Assembly (NCBI RefSeq): GCF_004000745.1
Contig: NZ_BILV01000028.1
Location: forward strand, 1-38,522
Origin: Paenibacillus barengoltzii NBRC 101215
Lineage (GTDB): Bacteria; Bacillota; Bacilli; Paenibacillales; Paenibacillaceae
Direction: 5' to 3'
DNA: 38,522 nt
Shown: piece after piece, positions 8,344 to 15,590 of the stretch
Layout: the number at the start of each line of letters is the position of its first letter
Numbering within the stretch: the first letter of the stretch is position 1
Program-made: the position numbers and the translations under genes
Notes under the pieces: model-generated
What the model saw: only the letters and a program-made list of their open reading frames with translations
Database searches by the model: none
What the model was told of the DNA's origin: nothing

Positions 8344-8795
8344 TATATCCCGGGCTCCGAGCCCTCAATCACGATCGCACCGGTTGCCTTGGCGTAGAAG
8401 TCCTTTGGACCCGCACCGCCGATCACCGCATATCCGTAACCGTCTATCCGCATCAGGTCGAGCGTATGCAGCAGCAGCTGTTTGCCGATCCCCCGGCCCC
8501 GCTCCTTCTCATCAACGCCGGTAGGTCCGAAGAAACCTTTCATCGTGGCATCATAGCAGGCGAAACCTAGCAGCTTACCGTTTTCAACAGCGATGATACA
8601 AGAAACTGGCGAACGGGATAAAGCGACTTCACATTCGCTGACCCAGTGTTCATTGAAGTGCTCGCCTACCCATTTTGCGACAACATGCTTCTCCGGGCCG
8701 ATGGCGCGGCGGATGGTGATTCCGGTCCGGGCTTCGTACTGCTGAGCCGTTTCAAAGGGGGGAAGATCGTATAATTTCACTAACATATCGGACAT
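8325..8795 (-). CDS. GNAT-family N-acetyltransferase
   Basis: A 156-residue acetyl-CoA-dependent acetyltransferase. After a short N-terminal extension (MSDMLVKLYDLPPF) the GNAT fold runs through CIIAVENGKLLGFACYDATM (beta 2-4), the acetyl-CoA pyrophosphate loop GVDEKERGRGIGKQLLLHTL (the R/Q-x-x-G-x-G/A motif as RGRGIG), and VIGGAGPKDFYAKATGA, the C-terminal strand with the usual Tyr. The acceptor may be a small molecule or a protein and cannot be deduced. Start ATG 8795 follows AAAGGAGAG; an in-frame ATG 25 codons upstream (8870) is less likely. The stop codon is embedded in the gene's own terminator hairpin. It is a single-gene unit between the repeat element and hflX. Confidence 0.9.
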   Translation of the reverse strand: MSDMLVKLYDLPPFETAQQYEARTGITIRRAIGPEKHVVAKWVGEHFNEHWVSECEVALSRSPVSCIIAVENGKLLGFACYDATMKGFFGPTGVDEKERGRGIGKQLLLHTLDLMRIDGYGYAVIGGAGPKDFYAKATGAIVIEGSEPGIYKGMLR

Positions 8796-8922
8796 GTTTA
8801 TCGCTCTCCTTTGTGAGAAAGACGTGTTTTGAGGGCTATTATACGTCTTCCCTTCCCATCCGACAACCAAATAGCGAAAAATTTTTCCAATCCCCTAGCC
8901 AGCAGTCCAAACCTGACTCCCG

Positions 8923-10206
8923 TCACTCCGCATCTTCGAGGACATACTCCTTATATCTTCCATAATCGCTTTGCTTGCACTCCAGAACGAGCTTCGTTCC
9001 CTCTTCCTCATAGCTGGTGTCCAGCACGTTGGCTTGCTCATTTAAGTAAGAAACGATGGAGCCTTTATCATAAGGAATCAGCATCGTACACTTCACATAG
9101 TCCTTGAAAATCCGCCGGCGGATTTCATCCACCAGCTCAGTAATCCCAATGCGCGGCTTAGCCGCCAGGTAGATGATGTCTCCCTGCACACTTGGGAATG
9201 CCTGATCCGTCCGATCGGCCTTGTTGTAGGCATAAATCATCGGGATGTCGGTAATGCCAATTTCCTTCAACGTTTGGTGCGTGATCTCAATCATCCGCGC
9301 GAACTCCGGGTTGGAATAATCCACGACATGGATCAGCAAATCAGCTTCCGAGACCTCTTCCAAGGTGGATCGGAACGCTTTGACCAAGTGATGCGGCAGC
9401 TTGCTCACGAAACCAACCGTATCCGTCAAGAGGAACGACTTGTTGTCCTCCAGCGGGATATTGCGGACGGACGTCTCCAGCGTGGCGAACAGCATATCCT
9501 TCTCCAGCACCTGCTTCTCCAGCCCGGGGTTATACATCTCGAGCAGCGCGTTCATGATCGTCGATTTGCCGGCGTTGGTGTAACCAACGAGCGAAACGAC
9601 AGGCACATCGTTCTTCTTGCGCTGTTTGCGTTGAGTTTGGCGATGGGCGACCAGCGTCTCCAGTTCACGGCTCAGCGCGGTGATCTTCTCCTCAATTCGC
9701 CGGCGGTCGAGCTCCAGCTTCGTTTCCCCTGCACCGCGGTTCGTGGTGCCGACTCCGCCGCTTTGGCGGCCCAGCGATTCCCGCAGCCCGATCAGCCGCG
9801 GCAGCATATACTTCAGCCGGGCCACCTCAACTTGAAGCTGAGCTTCGCGAGTTTTTGCCCGTTCTGCAAAAATATCCAGAATCAGCAGCGTCCGGTCAAT
9901 CACCTTGCACTCCAGATCGGACTCCAGATTTCGCAGCTGCGACGGGGACAACTCATCATTAAAAATCACGAGATTGCCGTCGTGCGCCTCCAAGAGCGCC
10001 CGTACCTCAGCGATTTTCCCTGTACCGATATAATGTGACGGCGTGACCTTAGGCAGGTTTTGCGTAAGCACGCCCACCACTTCAATGTCGCAGGCCTCCG
10101 CCAAATTCGCTAGTTCTTCCATTGAATAATCGAAATCCGACTGATGATTTAAATTCACGCCAACCAAGATGGCTTTTTGCTCTAGTTGTTGTTCCGTCAT
10201 GCTCAT
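8923..10206 (-). CDS. hflX: GTPase HflX, ribosome rescue/splitting factor
   Basis: A 427-residue HflX-type GTPase. In several bacteria HflX binds the 50S subunit and splits stalled or antibiotic-arrested ribosomes. The N-terminal domain ends in the glycine-rich RQSGGVGTTNRGAGETKLELDRR segment, characteristic of the family, followed by a coiled helix. The G domain has G1 GYTNAGKST (about residue 207), G3 DTVGFVSKLPHHLV and G4 NKAD. The C-terminal domain carries LIPYDKGSIVSYLNEQANV. ATG 10206 is chosen because AAAGGAGG sits nine bases upstream; an in-frame ATG 14 codons earlier falls inside the leader hairpin region. The gene is preceded by a leader of over 200 bases with a short reading frame and a terminator-like hairpin. 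Confidence 0.96.
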   Translation of the reverse strand: MSMTEQQLEQKAILVGVNLNHQSDFDYSMEELANLAEACDIEVVGVLTQNLPKVTPSHYIGTGKIAEVRALLEAHDGNLVIFNDELSPSQLRNLESDLECKVIDRTLLILDIFAERAKTREAQLQVEVARLKYMLPRLIGLRESLGRQSGGVGTTNRGAGETKLELDRRRIEEKITALSRELETLVAHRQTQRKQRKKNDVPVVSLVGYTNAGKSTIMNALLEMYNPGLEKQVLEKDMLFATLETSVRNIPLEDNKSFLLTDTVGFVSKLPHHLVKAFRSTLEEVSEADLLIHVVDYSNPEFARMIEITHQTLKEIGITDIPMIYAYNKADRTDQAFPSVQGDIIYLAAKPRIGITELVDEIRRRIFKDYVKCTMLIPYDKGSIVSYLNEQANVLDTSYEEEGTKLVLECKQSDYGRYKEYVLEDAE

Positions 10207-10230
10207 ACCCGAGTTCCTCCTTTGTAGAAC

Positions 10231-10262
10231 AAAAATAAACACAGGCACTACACCTGTGTTTA
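10231..10262 (-). terminator. Terminator-like hairpin in the hflX leader (candidate attenuator)
   Basis: On the minus strand a perfect 10-bp stem TAAACACAGG/CCTGTGTTTA with a seven-base loop is followed by TTTTTG, ending about 25 bases before the hflX start codon. Its 5' arm (CACAGGTG, complement of 10251-10258) is complementary over eight bases to CACCTGTG earlier in the same leader (complement of 10405-10412), which could form a competing antiterminator. Confidence 0.6.
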
Positions 10263-10335
10263 CGCAAACGGCCCCTCAAACAGCCCAAAACCTACGAACA
10301 GGGGACACCAATCCCCGTTCGCGTTCCCGGCCAAA

Positions 10336-10380
10336 TCAGGCATATTCTATTCTAAAGTTCCAATTGGTTCCCTTTATCAT
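10336..10380 (-). CDS. Candidate 14-residue leader peptide upstream of hflX
   Basis: A short frame ATG...TGA encoding MIKGTNWNFRIEYA, with ATAGGTG four bases before the ATG. It lies about 75 bases before the terminator-like hairpin and about 130 bases before hflX. Short upstream frames control ribosome-protection and rescue genes in Firmicutes by stalling when translation is inhibited; that role here is inference. A -10-like TATAAT is at 10434-10439 on the minus strand, with no convincing -35. Chance occurrence of such a small frame is quite possible. Confidence 0.4.
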   Translation of the reverse strand: MIKGTNWNFRIEYA

Positions 10381-10514
10381 AGTACACCTATCCCGTTCGC
10401 CCTGCACAGGTGCAGAGCCTTTGGCAGTATTCAATTATACGCACAAAGTAGTGAAACGGAATTTATTGTACATTACGGGGAACCCTCCGTTCTTTTTATA
10501 GTGATTCCAGTTTA

Positions 10515-11228
10515 TCACAATTCGTATGCGTTCACAATCGGTGAAGCAAGATTAGGCTGATCTGTATGAATGTTACCATCAACAATTTCAATGATGCGAT
10601 GGCATTTTTGGGCAATCTCCATGTCATGAGTGACGATGATAACTGTTTTGCCTTCTCTGTTGATTTCCTGTAATAACTCCATAATCTCTTCCCCGGTTTT
10701 GCGATCTAAATTACCCGTAGGTTCATCGGCTAATATCAACGCAGGCTCTGCAGCCAAAGCTCTTGCGATGGCAACCCTTTGCTGCTGCCCTCCGGATATT
10801 TCATCGGGCTTTTTATGGAAATGCTCCGCTAACCCCACTTTTTGCAGATAATATCTGGCCTTCGCCACTCTCTCGTTATTTCTTATCTTACGGTAGGTGA
10901 GTGGTAACATCACATTATCCAACACCGTGAAATCCTTCAGCAAGGCAAAATACTGAAAAACAAAACCGATCATTTGATTTCTGGTGATGTGAACCTTATG
11001 CTTTCTGATCTGGTGTACAGATTGACCATTTAGATAATACTCTCCTTCGGAGGGGGAGTCCATTAACCCTAGAATATTTAGCAAGGTGCTCTTACCGGAA
11101 CCTGATGGTCCCATGATGGCAACCAATTCGCCTTGATTAATCGTCAGGTTAATGCCTCTCAAAGCAAAAGTTTCATTCGATTTATGGCGGTAAACTTTAC
11201 TTAATTCACGTAGTTTGATCACCTCCAC
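10515..11228 (-). CDS. ABC transporter ATP-binding protein, MacB/LolD type
   Basis: A 237-residue ATPase. Walker A is GPSGSGKST (about residues 40-48), the Q-loop is in FVFQYFALLKDFTVLDNVMLPL (the F.FQ...L form typical of LolD/MacB/FtsE), the signature is ISGGQQQRVAIARALA, Walker B is LILADEPTGNLD, and the switch His is in VIIVTHDMEIA. It should energise the two FtsX-like permeases encoded directly upstream. The start is GTG at 11228, sharing one base with the permease stop codon (TAGTG) and preceded by GGAGGG, which shows translational coupling. No clear terminator follows, so transcripts may run toward the hflX leader. Base composition is more AT-rich than in the flanking genes. Confidence 0.92.
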   Translation of the reverse strand: MEVIKLRELSKVYRHKSNETFALRGINLTINQGELVAIMGPSGSGKSTLLNILGLMDSPSEGEYYLNGQSVHQIRKHKVHITRNQMIGFVFQYFALLKDFTVLDNVMLPLTYRKIRNNERVAKARYYLQKVGLAEHFHKKPDEISGGQQQRVAIARALAAEPALILADEPTGNLDRKTGEEIMELLQEINREGKTVIIVTHDMEIAQKCHRIIEIVDGNIHTDQPNLASPIVNAYEL

Positions 11229-12490
11229 TATTCCATCCCTCCAATCAATGATTTGATCTCTTGTTTTCGAATAAATGGATACACGATACAGCTCGAGCTT
11301 ACAATGATGAAAAGTAAGATGATAATTATGAGCAAAAAAATTGGAGCATTGAAGCGAAAACTCAATACGCTGGCCATATCATATTCGCTAAATTGTTGCA
11401 GCAACCGCTGAAACTTCAGAACAAAATAAGACAAAGATAACCCCGTGCCCACAAGAGCGATGATGGAATTTTCAAGAATAATTTGCCCCCATATCCCTCT
11501 CACACTCTCACCTACGGCCAACTTGATGCCGAACTCTCGTTTTCGACTTAGAATAGAAATGATTGTCGCAAGTGCAATACTGATTACAGAGAATAAGAGA
11601 AAACTACCAGCTAATATGAGCTGAGGAATTTGGGCATGAACACTGGATCTTATATTTGCCCTAACATCTTCTTCTAGACTTTTAAGATGAATATCCACTT
11701 TACTCTCTGGTAACCGAAGGGTCTGACTCAACTGATATAGATCTGCATCCTTCCGCAACTTTAATACCGTCCCAAGGAATAGCCTCGTATACATGGAGTC
11801 ATAATTGCTAGATTGATCATTAGGCATTGGGACTAACATGGCCTTATCTAAATTCAAGTAAGTATTGGTTGTATTGTTATTCACGATATACTTATCAGGC
11901 AAGAAACCATTAATTCTGTATTGCTCATTGATGAGATCTCCTAATTTATAATACTTTTTGAAATAAGACCCCACGAGTACATTCACTTGTTGTTGACCTG
12001 TTCTCTCGAAGTCTTGCGGCAACAAGCCTTGTCCTTCACGAAGTTTCAAGCCCAAAAGAGTATAGTAGTTCTTGTCAATTACAATGGATTCTATATAAGG
12101 TGCTTGGAGCCCACTATTGTCCCTGGTCAATCCTTCCAATAACTGAGGAGCTATTGAACGGTTTGTATCATTAAGCAGGACAATACTTTGATAGTAAGTA
12201 CCGTACGCGAGAACATCCGGGTTCTGATCAAGATGGCGATACAGTTCCGCGATTTGATCCTTATTGTATTTCCATCTTTCAACCTCGGTCGTCCCAAAAT
12301 TTTTACCAGGAACAACGAGATAAGTGCTCTCCAACTCTAACAGTGAGTGATGGAGTAGATAGTAGAAGTTATAAAAAATATTTCCTGAACTTGTGATCGT
12401 GGATAAACCATAGGTAAATTGAATCAACAAAAGCAAGGTCAGGAACCATCTATTTCGCAACGCTCTAACGGCAGCTTTTATTCTGATCAT
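11228..12490 (-). CDS. ABC transporter permease, MacB/FtsX type (second permease)
   Basis: A 420-residue membrane protein with the MacB-like plan: one helix near the N-terminus (FLTLLLLIQFTYGLSTIT), a periplasm-side domain of about 250 residues, then three helices at the C-terminus (FLLFSVISIALATIISIL, IIALVGTGLSLSYFVLKF, FLLIIIILLFIIVSSSCIVY). The loop KREFGIKLAVGES after the second helix is the FtsX-fold coupling element. The external domain contains a long segment with VPGKNFGTTEVERWKYN and shows little resemblance to the first permease there. It lies six bases after the first permease gene and overlaps the ATPase gene by one base. This family acts by mechanotransmission, moving peptides or lipoproteins outside the membrane rather than through it. 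Confidence 0.85.
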   Translation of the reverse strand: MIRIKAAVRALRNRWFLTLLLLIQFTYGLSTITSSGNIFYNFYYLLHHSLLELESTYLVVPGKNFGTTEVERWKYNKDQIAELYRHLDQNPDVLAYGTYYQSIVLLNDTNRSIAPQLLEGLTRDNSGLQAPYIESIVIDKNYYTLLGLKLREGQGLLPQDFERTGQQQVNVLVGSYFKKYYKLGDLINEQYRINGFLPDKYIVNNNTTNTYLNLDKAMLVPMPNDQSSNYDSMYTRLFLGTVLKLRKDADLYQLSQTLRLPESKVDIHLKSLEEDVRANIRSSVHAQIPQLILAGSFLLFSVISIALATIISILSRKREFGIKLAVGESVRGIWGQIILENSIIALVGTGLSLSYFVLKFQRLLQQFSEYDMASVLSFRFNAPIFLLIIIILLFIIVSSSCIVYPFIRKQEIKSLIGGME

Positions 12491-12496
12491 ATTAGG

Positions 12497-13585
12497 TTAC
12501 TCCTTTAAAGCCTTAGCAGGTTCAAGACGAAATAAGTGCAGGATGGGAACAAGCGACGTGATTAAGGCAATGGCAATAGTTGCTATGCAGGCAAGTCCAA
12601 TTTGGTCCGGACGAGTGTTTATAAAATAACCTGTTGAAGCAAAAATGCCTGAACTGAAATGGCCTGCTAACCACAGAATGGTATTGGAAACAATGGTGGC
12701 AATCATCGCACACAGGATCAATTGAAGAATGATATTTATGACTAAACGGGTATGGCTGGCTCCTATCGCTTTTCGAATAGCCATCTCTTTTCTTTTCAAG
12801 TAAATCCATAAATAACTCACGATGATGCAGTTGACCAAAGCGATTGTTAGTAGTTGGTAAGGGTAACTTAAGATCTCCTTCACCATACCACTTGATTTTT
12901 TTGCTTGTTTAATTGCTTTGGTATCATCATTGGTGTTTATTTTTACATCCTTAGCTAGTTGGCTAATTTCGGAGGTAAATGAACTGATTTCGTTTTTTGG
13001 ATTTTGATTGGACCTGACGATAAGTTGTAATGCGTTCTCACGTTTGATGTCCTCGATGATGGAAATAGGGAGACTGTCAAAATTCATAAATACTCTTAAA
13101 TTATAGGCAGTGCTCAAGCCCCTTCCGGCGATTCCTTTGATGTTGTACGCTTTGCCTAATAAATTGATTTTCCCCACATGACTGGATATGATCTTTCCAA
13201 CGATAACTCCGTTTGACTCATCTGGTGCGATCCCTGTCCCATCAAGTAATGGAGGAGACCATATTTTCAAGTTTAGTAGCCCTGTAATACTAATCCTTCC
13301 ATGCTCTGGGTCTTTCACTGGAAACTCATTCGTAATTACACTTGAACTAACAAAAGCGTTGTCTGCTGCTTTCTGCAATTGATCTAGTTTTAGTGACTCT
13401 AAATTGGTTAGTTCTAAAGTATAGTAGTATCGAAAATGACCATTGATAGAGTCATAATAGATATCATCAAAATTGGATTGGGTGGATAGCGCGATTTGCA
13501 TCGGCAATAGAGTAAAAAGAAATCCAACCATCAGCATCGCGAACAATTTTCGATTGATCCCAACTTCCTTGATGATTTGCCGCAT
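12497..13585 (-). CDS. ABC transporter permease, MacB/FtsX type (first permease)
   Basis: A 362-residue membrane protein: N-terminal helix (LFAMLMVGFLFTLLPMQIAL), external domain of about 210 residues, then three helices starting with LLTIALVNCIIVSYLWIYL. The conserved FtsX-domain element RKEMAIRKAIGASHTRLV directly follows the second helix, and the protein ends LFRLEPAKALKE, a very typical MacB C-terminus. It probably pairs with the next permease and the ATPase as a heteromeric exporter. Start ATG 13585 follows GGGAGG; the in-frame ATG 18 codons earlier lies within a strong hairpin and is unlikely. The upstream neighbour is a secreted-peptide gene broken by a frameshift, so the exporter may have served export of, or immunity to, that peptide. 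Confidence 0.88.
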   Translation of the reverse strand: MRQIIKEVGINRKLFAMLMVGFLFTLLPMQIALSTQSNFDDIYYDSINGHFRYYYTLELTNLESLKLDQLQKAADNAFVSSSVITNEFPVKDPEHGRISITGLLNLKIWSPPLLDGTGIAPDESNGVIVGKIISSHVGKINLLGKAYNIKGIAGRGLSTAYNLRVFMNFDSLPISIIEDIKRENALQLIVRSNQNPKNEISSFTSEISQLAKDVKINTNDDTKAIKQAKKSSGMVKEILSYPYQLLTIALVNCIIVSYLWIYLKRKEMAIRKAIGASHTRLVINIILQLILCAMIATIVSNTILWLAGHFSSGIFASTGYFINTRPDQIGLACIATIAIALITSLVPILHLFRLEPAKALKE

Positions 13586-13603
13586 TTCATCCTCCCAAAA
13601 TAA

Positions 13604-13646
13604 CCAGAATGTGAATAGAGCAGAATATGCTCTTTTCACATTCTGG
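13604..13646 (-). terminator. Intercistronic hairpin between the peptide gene and the ABC exporter
   Basis: A 19-bp stem with one mismatch (CCAGAATGTGAA.AGAGCA pairing with its complement) and a five-base loop. On the minus strand it is followed by TTATTTT, a weak tail. It lies 25 bases past the peptide stop and 18 bases before the first permease, so it could act as a leaky terminator or mRNA stabiliser giving more peptide than exporter. Confidence 0.6.
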
Positions 13647-13671
13647 GCTGGATTAAATAATCAGATCTATC

Positions 13672-14035
13672 TTACTGAAACCGAATACTTTTACTAATTG
13701 GGCTTCCACCATCGACTGTGATCCATTCATGGTAGGATACTCCACTGCTTACAGGACCCGTAGATGTAAAGTACAGATCAACTCTATCTGTTGCACGGGC
13801 ATTATTTAAAACATTATAGCTACTATCACCATTGTTTAATCTAGCCTCAACCGTCAATTTGTAAGTATATGGTTCATTTTGTTGAGCAGTGTATGCATTT
13901 ACACTAGCTATTGCCCCGACTCCAGTCCAAGTTGCCCAAGAATCCCAACTAATTGACGCAGATGCTGCAGAAGAAATAGCGCCTACAAGCCGTCAACCCT
14001 AGTGTAGCAAACGATTTTTTTAAAAGACTTCTCAT
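13672..14035 (-). pseudogene. Secreted small-protein gene with a one-base frameshift in the signal peptide
   Basis: The ribosome site AAAGGAG and ATG at 14035 begin MRSLLKKSFATLGLTA, a Sec signal start, but that frame then turns into an unlike sequence and stops at a TAG. Removing one base, for example a T at 13987/13988, restores the remaining hydrophobic part (VGAISSAASASIS, with an ASA cleavage site) and a mature protein of roughly 90 residues. It contains SWDSWATWTG, YKLTVEARLNNGDSSYNV and RVDLYFTSTGPV and ends SKSIRFQ. The corrected product is about 120 residues and looks beta-rich and extracellular. I do not recognise the family. Position before a MacB-like exporter suggests a bacteriocin-like or signalling protein, but this is inference. 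The break may be real decay or a sequencing error. Confidence 0.65.
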
Positions 14036-14220
14036 ATACGAAATCTACTCCTTTTAAATTATTGTGGCCACGCCCATATTCTACATTTAAATGTCATAAC
14101 ATTCCATATATTTACTGAAATATTACAATTTTTACAGTGATCTTACATTTTCTCTCTAACCTCTCTCAATTAATCGTGGTAACCGCTTTTTCGCATTACT
14201 GAAACAATTTTTTCTTCATC

Positions 14221-14547
14221 GTGCTGATGATATCCAGTGGGGTCCGTTACGTTAAGAACGCCCGCTCTCCGCGGGAAACGAGATATGTGCGAATCATCTC
14301 GAAACGGATGGACGTGAGGCACCACTCCAGTCACATGGGCCAACATAACGCGATACACCGCTCTTCTTCTCGGACGTACTATTACATTACATTGGAGTTT
14401 GACAACGGCAGCCGTCAGGAATATTTGGATGTCAAAAATCTGTACGGCCTTGTCGCCGAAGGTGATGTCGGATATGCTGCAGTCCAGGGCGACTGGATTG
14501 TAGCGTTCGAACGCGATGTGTCGCAGCGACCCAGCGGTACATATTAA
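14221..14547 (+). pseudogene. DUF2500-like protein, N-terminus missing
   Basis: The frame gives a C-terminal DUF2500-like domain: GVRYVKNARSPRETRYVRII, HSSRT-like SSSRTYYYITLEFDNGSR, then YGLVAEGDVGYAAVQGDWIVAFER. Proteins of this family, as I know them, start with a membrane helix of about 30 residues before this region. Here only FFFIVLMISSG remains of it, a TGA sits in frame at 14200-14202, and the first possible start (GTG 14221) has no ribosome site. So the N-terminus appears lost, probably through rearrangement next to the AT-rich ABC cassette. A shorter functional protein cannot be fully excluded. Family function is unknown. Confidence 0.6.
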
Positions 14548-14560
14548 TGGCCTGAAGGTC

Positions 14561-14603
14561 AAAAAAACAAGGGGTTCCAAATGTGATTTTGGGACACCTT
14601 GTT
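14561..14603 (-). terminator. Terminator after the AraC-family regulator gene
   Basis: On the minus strand ACAAGGTGTCCCAAAA pairs with TTTGGAACCCCTTGT (some G-U pairs) and is followed by seven T, 23 bases past the regulator's stop. Confidence 0.85.
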
Positions 14604-14625
14604 GCTTACCGGGCACTTTTTCGGT

Positions 14626-15471
14626 TTACAAACCCGCTCGCTTGCGCTTGCGATATGCGGACGGGGTCTCCCCATAAACCTGACAGAACATTCGCGTAAA
14701 ATGGTCCGGGCTGTCAAACCCGACATCCCCGGCGATTTCGGCCACTTGCCGCGTCGTAAAAGTCAGCAGCTGAGCTGCCTTTTCCAAGCGGATTTTATTG
14801 ACGGTGCCGATGATCGTGTCTCCTACCTGCTCTTTAAACAGGTGCGACAGCCGGGAAGGCGACATGCAGCAGCGCTTGGCCAGCTCCGGGATGCTTACCC
14901 GTTCGCGATACGACTCCCGCAGATACCCAACGACATCGGCGATTCTTGGATCCAAAGCGGCTTCGTAGCTGTCCTTGGCCACCTCCGTACGGAGCAACAA
15001 CAGCGCTTCCTCTAACGCCAGCTCCGCCAAGCGATGATGGAGTTCGGAGTTCCCGCCCCAACTGCTGTACCGTTCCATTCGCTGGAGCGCTTCGGCAAAT
15101 CCGTTTTGGCCGGAACGGCTATCCGCATGTAAACGGACAAACCCTTCGGTTTGCTGTGGAAGGCTCAACCACGGCAGAAAAGAGGGAGCAGGGATAAAAT
15201 GAACCCAAATAAACTCCCACTTATCTCCCGCCGTACCATATTGGTGGGGCAAACCGGGCAGCAGGATTACAACGTCCCCAGGCCGGCAAGGCATCGCTTC
15301 ACCGGCAACTTGCACTCGTCCTTCTCCGGTCAGCGTATACATCAACAGCCAACCTACAGGATCGGGAGGCCGGTGAATGGAATACCCTGCGGATTCCGTA
15401 TAATGCCCTGCAATTAAAATGCCATAGGGACGCTCCTCGTTGATAGCATAATCCGTCGGTTTTTTAGCCAT
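14626..15471 (-). CDS. AraC-family transcriptional regulator
   Basis: A 281-residue regulator with an N-terminal cupin-type sensor domain (about 1-160; GHYTESAGYSIHRPPDPVGW, then MPCRPGDVVILLPGLPHQYG) and a C-terminal pair of helix-turn-helix motifs (about 180-280). The first is VSIPELAKRCCMSPSRLSHLFKEQVG, the second is VAEIAGDVGFDSPDHFTRMFCQVYGETPSAYRKR, the AraC signature. It should sense a sugar or oligosaccharide. Start ATG 15471 follows GGAAGAGAGG; an in-frame ATG 26 codons upstream (15549) is less likely. It is divergent from the GH35 gene over 119 bp and is therefore the best candidate activator of that gene. Confidence 0.92.
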   Translation of the reverse strand: MAKKPTDYAINEERPYGILIAGHYTESAGYSIHRPPDPVGWLLMYTLTGEGRVQVAGEAMPCRPGDVVILLPGLPHQYGTAGDKWEFIWVHFIPAPSFLPWLSLPQQTEGFVRLHADSRSGQNGFAEALQRMERYSSWGGNSELHHRLAELALEEALLLLRTEVAKDSYEAALDPRIADVVGYLRESYRERVSIPELAKRCCMSPSRLSHLFKEQVGDTIIGTVNKIRLEKAAQLLTFTTRQVAEIAGDVGFDSPDHFTRMFCQVYGETPSAYRKRKRAGL

Positions 15472-15590
15472 ATCCTCTCTTCCTTCATTCAGCAATAAAC
15501 ATCTAAAATGAATATAACCGATGTCTTTTCCAACATCCAGAACCAACACGATCCATCGGATCTCAAACCCTTCAGGAGGCTGTTCTCACT

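Noticed and set aside
8127..8570. 147-codon plus-strand frame running from the repeat element into the GNAT gene
   Set aside because: It crosses repeat units and the terminator and has no ribosome site; both underlying features are better supported.
9274..10038. 254-codon plus-strand frame opposite hflX
   Set aside because: Antisense shadow of the HflX coding sequence; no ribosome site and low-complexity Gln/Arg-rich translation.
13981..14035. Programmed frameshift in the secreted-peptide gene
   Set aside because: The seven-A run near the start looks slippery, but a shift there leads to a stop in either alternative frame, and no slippery site or stimulator is seen where the shift is needed.
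14170..14616. 148-codon minus-strand frame opposite the DUF2500 remnant
   Set aside because: The plus strand gives recognisable DUF2500-like sequence; the minus frame crosses the AraC terminator and has no motif.
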